From Lineus longissimus (Eukaryota; Nemertea; Pilidiophora; Heteronemertea; Lineidae), in NCBI RefSeq assembly GCF_910592395.1, contig NC_088309.1:14574599-14638598 (forward strand): a stretch of DNA of 64,000 nucleotides, read 5' to 3'. Both the position numbers and the translations under genes were made by a program. The notes under the pieces were generated by a model. It was not told the origin of the DNA, did not search any database, and saw only the letters and a program-made list of their open reading frames with translations. This document shows positions 57,530 to 64,000 of this stretch, piece after piece (the stretch's first letter is position 1; the number at the start of each line of letters is the position of its first letter).

Positions 57530-57690
57530 GATGCGATAGTCAGCTCGCAAACGAAAAATTTCAATCGCTGCTATCTGCGAGTCAAAACGGATGCGACGAA
57601 AATCGCTCGCTTTGCGGTGGTCATAGCACGTACAAGGACAAAGACGGATTAGTTCCAAAAAAACTTAGAAATATAGCCTTTCTTTCGGCA
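57530..57690 (+). repeat. Dispersed repeat, inverted partner at 61355-61540
   Basis: AATCGCTGC.AT.TGC, a TCAAAAC.GAT block and GACGGATTAGTT..AAAAAAA are shared with the reverse complement of 61355-61540. Confidence 0.6.
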
Positions 57691-58407
57691 GCTGTAACAG
57701 GCACCAGTCTACCGATTCAGACGATTCTTATACCACTGAGCTGCATTGGCTCTCTTCTACCCAATGGCATTTACTTCTTAGTCCGTTTATGATTAATCAT
57801 GACCGTGAAGTATCTGTCATCCCGTAATCATTTCAGACCAGGTAATCATTTAAATGTGATTTTGGTTGGAACAGTGACAGAACATTCCTTCCTGTTGTAT
57901 TGAAACCCAAAATATGAAACAGAATAAAGAATGCTGCTTGCTAACTTATCAAAGATATATTTGGGATCAGTAACAAATATTAAATAAATGAAACAGTCTT
58001 TCAGGTTGACAAATCTTCCTAATTATGAGAAACAAAAGAATATTTCGGTGCAAGGAATAAGCAAACCTGTTGGCTTTTCTCTGCCCAAAACCTTATCAAT
58101 GCGTGAATAAGGGTCATTGCTAGGACAAGCTGGCATTTTGCAGAAAAAAAATCACCTACATGTAGATAGGTGATTTTATTTGCAGCTTTTTAATTTTTTT
58201 GAAGGGCTTAATCATGAGGTTTTGAAAGGAAGCAGTTCTGGACCCACCTTGCACTGAAGGCCAATGTACAGACATGGGCATAGGCCTACACATTTGTATG
58301 TTAAAGCATATGACAAATCTGTTGCCTTTCCATGAATTTTATTAGATAATCCTAAATTATGGTGACTTAACAGCCAACACGGCCACGAACAGCGATATAA
58401 AGCCCGC

Positions 58408-58993
58408 AGCACACCAGCCGCCAACTTTGGCGACAAGAAGCGTTCAGCTGACGCCTCTCGACGCCGAAGTTGGCGGCCAGTGGATCCCGGTCAGAGCACA
58501 CCTGCTCAGAATCGGCGTCCAGTAGCGTCTTTTCCGCCACTTTAGGCTGCCATTTTTTAAATCATGTGACATCAAGACGCATACTGATTGGCCATAGCCT
58601 CGCCGCCGACGCCAATTCAGGCGGCAATCCGTAGCACACCTGGGCTGAGTTGTTCAAAACCATGTTAGCTTTAACGGCGCCATTAAGCCTTAACGTGAAC
58701 ATTTTACTGGGTTTAACTGAAGAAGATAACGTCCTTAAGGATACTTAACGTAACCGTTAGGGATAACGTGACTCTTGTGCTTTTGAACAACAGGGCCCTG
58801 GCTTCTTCTTGCGTTCAAACGCGGCGACACGCGTCAAAAATCAAACATGTTAGATATTTGGCGTTTAGTTGCGGCAAGTGGCGGCAAGTCGCGTTCGCCG
58901 ACGCCGTTCGTAGCAGACTAGGGATTTTTCAGCCGTTCAGGACTCTTGCGGCAAAAAACGCCTGTGAACGCCGAAGTTGGCGGCTAGTGTGCT
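58408..58993. mobile_element. MITE-like element with GCACACTAGCCGCCAACTT ends
   Basis: The left end AGCACACCAGCCGCCAACTT (about 58410) is inverted at the right end (AAGTTGGCGGCTAGTGTGCT, to about 58993). Similar CGCCGAAGTTGGCGGC motifs occur inside. It contains another element at 58641-58797. A LINE tail abuts its right end. No coding capacity. Confidence 0.6.
58641..58797. mobile_element. Small MITE with GTTGTTCAAAA ends, nested
   Basis: GGGCTGAGTTGTTCAAAA at the left matches the complement of TTTTGAACAACAGGGCCC at the right. About 157 bp. The inner bases are rich in TTAACG motifs of both orientations. Confidence 0.65.
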
Positions 58994-60966
58994 ACTATTA
59001 TTATTATTATTATTATAAAACATTTCTACAGCGCCCTATTCATAAAAGCAATGCTCTAAGGCGCTTTACATTTAAAACATTCATTCATCACAGACATGAC
59101 ATACGAAATATAAAAACACAGCTCCGGAAGTTAAGAAATACAATAATGTTGTCTAAAAAGATGTGTCTTTAAACGACCCTTAAAAGATTGAACACTTGGT
59201 GACCCTCTGATCGTTGCCGGCAGTGCATTCCACAGACCAGAAGCAACTTGTCCCAATTACCTCGAGCCGTATCTTTTAGTGCGAGTCCTTGGCACAGACA
59301 AGAGGCCCTGGTCCGCGGAACGCAACTGCCGGTTTGGCACATGCTTTACCATAAGATCATCGAAATACTCTGGTGCTAAGCCATTTAAAACCTCGGCCAG
59401 GTAACCAGTGCAACCCCTGAAGAACTGGTGTAATGTGATCACGCTTCTTTGCACCGGTTACAAGTCGGGCCGCTGTGTTCTGCACGTTTTGGAGTCTTTT
59501 CAAATGACTGTCAGCTATACCATACAGGAGGCTGTTGGCATAGTCCAGTCTGGAGATGACAGTAGCCTGGACAAGAGACTTGCATGCTGCATCTGTGAGG
59601 AATGGCTTAATGCGACTGATATTACGCATATGAAAGTGACAGACTCTTGACACATTGTTTACATGCTTTTCCATGGTGAGACCCGAATTCAGAAAAACAC
59701 CTAGGTTTTTTACACAGGATGATGGTTTTACACTGCAGTTTCCAATTGTTATGTCAAGGTTCAGCTCTTTAACAATACTTTCAAGGTGTTTGGGAAAGAA
59801 GATGGCAAAGTCAGTCTTGACGTCATTCTGAGATAGACCATTTGCGATTAGCCACGGCTTTAACTCTCGGACGCATGATTCGATGGCCTGGATAGCAGAC
59901 GATATATCCTTCACTCTGACAACTACGTAGTCTTGGGCATCGTCTGCGTAAAGGTGGTATCTCAGGTTGAACTTTCGCACAATGTCGCCGATAGGTTTGG
60001 TATACATGCAGTACATCTTTGGCCCTAAAACTGATCCCTCAGGGACGCCATACTTAATGGACCGCTGGTCAGACACATTATCGCCAATTCGAACCGACTG
60101 GACCCGCTCAGTCAAGTAGGACCGAAACCATGCAAGGGCCGCACATTCTATACCAAAAGAATACTCCAACCGCTTCAGCAAGATGGTATGCTCAATGGTA
60201 TCAAAAGCTGATGACATATCTAACATCAATAGAAGAACCACATCACTTTTGTCTAACCCATCCATCACATCTGATTGAAATTTGATAGGTGCAGTCTCCG
60301 TGGAATGGTAGGGCCTATACGCAGACTGCAATGGGTCATGAAGACAATGAGTGTTGAGATGGTCGCTCAGCTGTGATGCAACTACTTTCTCCAACACTTT
60401 GGAAACAAATGGAAGGTTGGAGACAGGTCTGTAATTTTTCAATTCTTCCTTTTCCAACCCTGGCTTCTTTAAGAGTGGCCGAATGTGTGCCGTTTTTAAG
60501 TCCGTTGGAACATCAGAGTTGGCAAAGGAGGAATTTACGATTGATGTTATGGATGGTAATAATTCATTTATACAGGATTTTAACAACCATGATGGTATGT
60601 GGTCGAGATCACATGACTTGCTTGCCGATTTAAGGATAACTTTCTTCACCTCCACCTCTGACACTGCGGAGAAACTTGTAAACTTTGTACCAGAAAATGC
60701 AACATCGCTGACAATGGGGTCAGGCAGGCTGGATGGAGAATGGGAATCCCGAAGGCTCGAACAGATGCGCTCAATTTGTTCAGGTAAAAATCATTGAACC
60801 TATTAGCCAATGACCTTTCGCTGGTATGAGTGGGGAGCACAACATCTTTGGATTTTCCAAGGAGTTGTCCAGCAAGCCTAAACACCGCCCCCTGATCGCG
60901 ACCACTTGCTACGGGCTTAAGAGCTTGGTGAAATGACATGTTATTCATATTACATGACTTTTCCAT
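58994..60966 (-). mobile_element. 5'-truncated CR1/L2-type LINE
   Basis: A minus-strand reverse transcriptase ORF (main frame 60664-59357). In order: KSCDLDHIPSWLLKSC, NYRPVSNLPFVSKVLEKVV, LLMLDMSSAFDTIEH (catalytic Asp), YGVPEGSVLGP, YHLYADDAQ (catalytic Asp-Asp) and RDHITPVLQGLHWLP. A frameshift near 60790 separates an upstream piece (LLGKSKDVVLPTHTSERSLA). Loss of some codons near 59395 shifts the end (VLNGLAPEYFDDLMVKHVPN, then stop). The 3' UTR has AAGCGCCTTAGAGCATTGC and ends in (ATA)n at 59014-58994. The endonuclease domain is missing, so it is dead and 5'-truncated. Confidence 0.85.
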
Positions 60967-60969
60967 TCA

Positions 60970-62550
60970 TCGATGGTTTGCAAAGCTTTATGCCACATCT
61001 ATAGCTAATTAGGCCTACCAGCAATCTCACAGCAAGTTGGTGGGAGGAGTTATGTGTGTTAGTTAAGTGGTATATATGCAAATCAATCTATGCGCGCTCT
61101 ATTGGAATATTTTGGCAATTTGTACTCCTCATGACCATCACACTCACTCATGACAGGTAGTTTTGGCCAAAAACAGATGTGCATATAATATCTTCTGGTG
61201 ATAGAATTTCTTAATAAATATCTAACTTCGGCTGTAAGGGGAGAGCATTAGCGTTATTTTGAGACCCTTATCATTACAATTCTCCAAAAACTGCGACTGC
61301 CAGGTAGGGGTTGAAAAGTGGCAATTTCATTCAAAAATTGAGGGAATCCAAGTTAGAGTTTTTTTTAAAACTAATCCGTCACAAGGACAATATTTGGTGG
61401 CGGCAGCGGCAACGATCAATATCACACAACGACTATCTGTTTTAACCTGAGGCGAGAGATACTCTGTCGCAACGGCAAATGGCAGCGATTTCAACCGCAG
61501 GTCGTAGGGACTAAAATCGCTCGTTTGCACGCAGTGCTTTAAACTTTACATCGCTGACCCTGGTCGTCAGTCTTGTCTTTACATAACAAAACAAATATAA
61601 GCTGAAAGCCTTTATAGTAAAGATATTTCTCATAAGTGTTGGGGAGTGCAAGTCTATTTTCTTCGGTAGTTTCTCCATTAGGTTTCTAGAGCCCTTGATC
61701 CCGATTCGGTTTATATTTTATCTTCCCTCAAGATTGTCTATTGTTCCCGACCAAAGCGTGAGCCTAATTTCTCAACCCCAAACAATAGCAGGGAGGCTGT
61801 TCCAAGGCTCATCAATCGTAGTGGGATGATTGGTAGTCAATCTACTGCAGCCGAGGTTAAGACTGGTTCTCAGAAGAGTTTTCAGCGAACAGCATGGGAG
61901 AAAGAAATGTGGAATACCGCCGGCATAGCGGGGTAAATAAACAAGGATAAAAGTGTATCCAGAGCCAAGATCATAATCAAGAAATAGCTATAAACGGTAA
62001 AAAGACATGCCAGTAAATCAAAAATCATTAATTGTGATGTTTATTTAGGCTGGTTTCATGGGTGGTTTCATGGTTTTGGAACGTTCCAACGTTTAGAACC
62101 TAACATTTTTGTCAGTTATTATCATCTGGAGAGAAAATAAATACATTTATCCCATGCCCGCGAGGTCAGTGAAATCAGAGTCTTTCAGTATAAAAATCTA
62201 TGGAAAGACTCTGGTGAAATTCAAGGCACAAAGTCAAGTTTTGTCGGATTCAAACGAAAATAGCGTACAAAACCAGCGAAATGTGGCGCATGTGTAGCCA
62301 ACAAAGTTTTCGAAGCACAACTGGCGATTTATGATTGATTGCGTGTTAAAAAAGACTAAACCTATTCCGACGCAACCGTATTAGGTGACGTATAGATTTT
62401 TCTTACTTTACCTTTCCGCGAGACGTTACTGACGCATTGTTTTTTATAACGATATTTTTCGCGCAAAGCAAATTGACGTCTTCCACTCTCCCTGTCCTCG
62501 ACACTAGGTCTCATTTTGTACACACCCGCTGAAATTCGCCTAGTGCCTCT
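60970..62550. other. Unannotated region with a dispersed repeat (61355-61540)
   Basis: Apart from the inverted partner of 57530-57690 and the hairpin at 62176, I see no supported feature. Confidence 0.5.
62176..62213. repeat. Hairpin related to the 36-bp palindrome at 4874
   Basis: CAGAGTCTTTC and GAAAGACTCTG frame a 16-bp loop containing ATAAAAATCTAT. The outer arms are identical to those at 4874-4909. Confidence 0.85.
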
Positions 62551-62554
62551 GCAA

Positions 62555-63285
62555 CAGTTTGATCTACGACACACTGTCCGCTGCTCGTAACACGGATTAA
62601 ATAGCCTTCTTGTTATGTTTCGGTTAAAAAGACATTTGAAGGATAACACTGTGAAGTGTATTTAATAAAGATATTAATTTTAACAATGAATGGCGCAGTC
62701 ACTGGTGCTCAATGTTGCTGTGATCCGTAATCATGAGAAAGCAAGACTGATCAGGCACGAAGAGGCGCCATTTTGCCACACTTCGAACTACTACTAGGGA
62801 TTTTTCGCAAATCTCCCGAAACGTCATCGTGAACGGTTATCGCACTGTTCGGCATCGTTATCTGGAGGTCAAACAATGAGACAGGCGTTCACGTTGGCGT
62901 TTTGGGGGATTTGCCAAAACTCCCTATGCAGGTTTCTCACATGAGTCTTTTTTCTCAGGCATGTGACCTTCCTCGGCGTCGCTCAGGCAATGAAAAACCT
63001 CTCTCTGTTTTGTTTTTAGTTTCATGATAGATCGTATTCTGGTAAAATTGTACGAAAAAAACTATCCCGCGCTAAAATGATCCCTCGACCTCCCTTTGAA
63101 AAAGCAGAACGCGCAATGATATTGCGCGCATGCGTATCCAACCTTAGTACATCCCGTTATGACCACTGTTGGCCGTCGGTTGCTCCCATTGTTGAAAGGC
63201 GACCGGGGGACCAACAGCGGCAGAGTCAGTAAATCGAGTTCGACTTGTCAACGATGGTTACCATTGACGACGCTTGGAAAATACA
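62555..63285. repeat. Large inverted repeat, copy B (partner 52060-52990)
   Basis: Same sequence family as copy A, inverted, about 10 kb away. A MITE is inserted within it at 62797-62924, at a place where copy A has none. Confidence 0.85.
62795..62926. mobile_element. 128-bp MITE with TA target duplication
   Basis: TA at 62795-62796 and 62925-62926. The TIRs begin GGGATTTTTCGCAAATC and GGGAGTTTTGGCAAATC and continue similar for ~38 bp (to CGTGAACG). This is typical of Tc1/mariner-type MITEs. Copy A of the host repeat acts as an empty-site comparison. Confidence 0.85.
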
Positions 63286-63289
63286 TGTT

Positions 63290-64000
63290 CTTGAATGGGG
63301 AAAGTATATTTACCCATCGTTTGGTTTGGCTCATTATGATAATGCAACTTCGGAACCGAGAAGCGCTTACCACCGGTGCTGATACAAACCAGGCTGCTCG
63401 GCGAGAAGTTTTTCGGAGGGAATGATTTGAACTGCGCAAGATGTGTACCGATGATGATGATGATAATGATGATGAATAAGAGAGTAAAGTTAACCCGCCT
63501 CTTTGGGCCCGTGCTAGGGGTGGGTGGTTGGAAGTGGGGGGGGGGGGGATGCGGTGTGCAAATACTGGCCTATAATAGATTTATTATCTCTTAATTACTG
63601 CATTTTTGGGCAAGCAACTTCAATTGTCTTATTATCCGGGATCTGAATTAAGTATTGATTAGGCACAGGTGAAGCAACCTGCTACGTGTTCTCGCTTCAA
63701 TAACGACATTTTCGCAAACACGTTATTTCTAGGCCAGGTGCTTAATCTATGAAAACAAACACTTTCATTGGTCATGGCTTCGGAAATCACCGGAAACATC
63801 CGAACCAAACCAAACGACGGGTAAATAGCACTTCCTTCTTGAATGCGCTCTGTCATTGGTCTCACTCCACAGTTCCATTAAATCCAGCAGACGTGACGTC
63901 AAACCAGTGCCTCGTGTGACACACCCGGCATGACCCAGATGCATGCTGAGACCAAACTACTGGCACAAGATACCTAAACCCTTTATGGAGGTAGAGTCTT
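63290..64000. other. End of window without recognised gene
   Basis: Contains a (GATGAT)n run near 63452-63475 and a G tract near 63536-63548. Nothing codes recognisably. Confidence 0.5.

Noticed and set aside
58768-59172. 134-codon plus-strand frame
   Set aside because: It spans a MITE end and the antisense of a LINE 3' UTR, including the trinucleotide tail; not a gene.

Overview
The window is animal nuclear DNA. Coding exons are short, sparse and split by GT-AG introns, and no bacterial gene order is visible. The mobile-element mix (CR1/L2-type LINEs, a Penelope-like element, Ty3/gypsy, PIF/Harbinger, piggyBac, THAP-type cut-and-paste elements, many MITEs) fits a marine invertebrate such as a non-vertebrate deuterostome or a lophotrochozoan. 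The sequence does not settle which. The only clear host gene is a SKI-family corepressor of the SKOR/fussel type, on the minus strand at 54.7-56.9 kb.

Layout. 0.16-2.3 kb: foldback element with 9-bp target duplications and ~100-bp repeats in its arms. 2.3-5.6 kb: LINE tail, twin CRE palindromes, a second foldback, a perfect 36-bp palindrome and two dispersed repeats. 5.6-12.4 kb: a DNA transposon with two convergent genes, a multi-exon DDE transposase (+) and an apparently intact two-exon gene (-) for a free-standing P2X7-type C-terminal 'ballast' domain. A smaller TTAA-flanked relative sits inside one transposase exon, a piggyBac-like deletion derivative sits between the two stop codons, and one intron-exon boundary is duplicated in tandem. 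13.0-16.3 kb: PIF/Harbinger element with TIRs, a Myb/SANT gene and a broken transposase. 16.4-21.6 kb: LINE 3' fragments, a Tc1/mariner-like remnant and inverted repeats. 21.6-26.1 kb: mostly unannotated, with tRNA-like fragments.

26.16-36.66 kb: Ty3/gypsy element with 131-bp LTRs and 5-bp target duplications. It is interrupted by a 4.1-kb DNA transposon (its own transposase plus a companion ORF) and by a 1.4-kb CAGTG-ended element. 36.7-50.5 kb: dispersed repeats, a Penelope-like remnant with inverted ends, a TA-flanked MITE and diverged ~300-bp tandem units. 50.6-51.3 kb: pogo/Tigger-like remnant. 52-63.3 kb: the SKOR gene lies between two inverted copies of a >600-bp repeat; a diverged copy of the start of its coding exon lies just upstream, followed by nested MITEs and a 5'-truncated LINE.

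How the genes relate. The strongest observation is that the 1.39-kb element at 7321-8709 carries, inside its terminal repeats, both a THAP exon and the acidic N-terminal exon of the ballast-domain protein, pointing inward. The larger element around it has the same convergent plan. This ties the P2X7 ballast-type domain to a transposon lineage, with the ballast protein as the likely second gene. Everything else is mainly nested transposon history around one developmental regulator. Splice junctions were placed by reading consensus sites and checking frame; homology statements come from family knowledge and no search was run.
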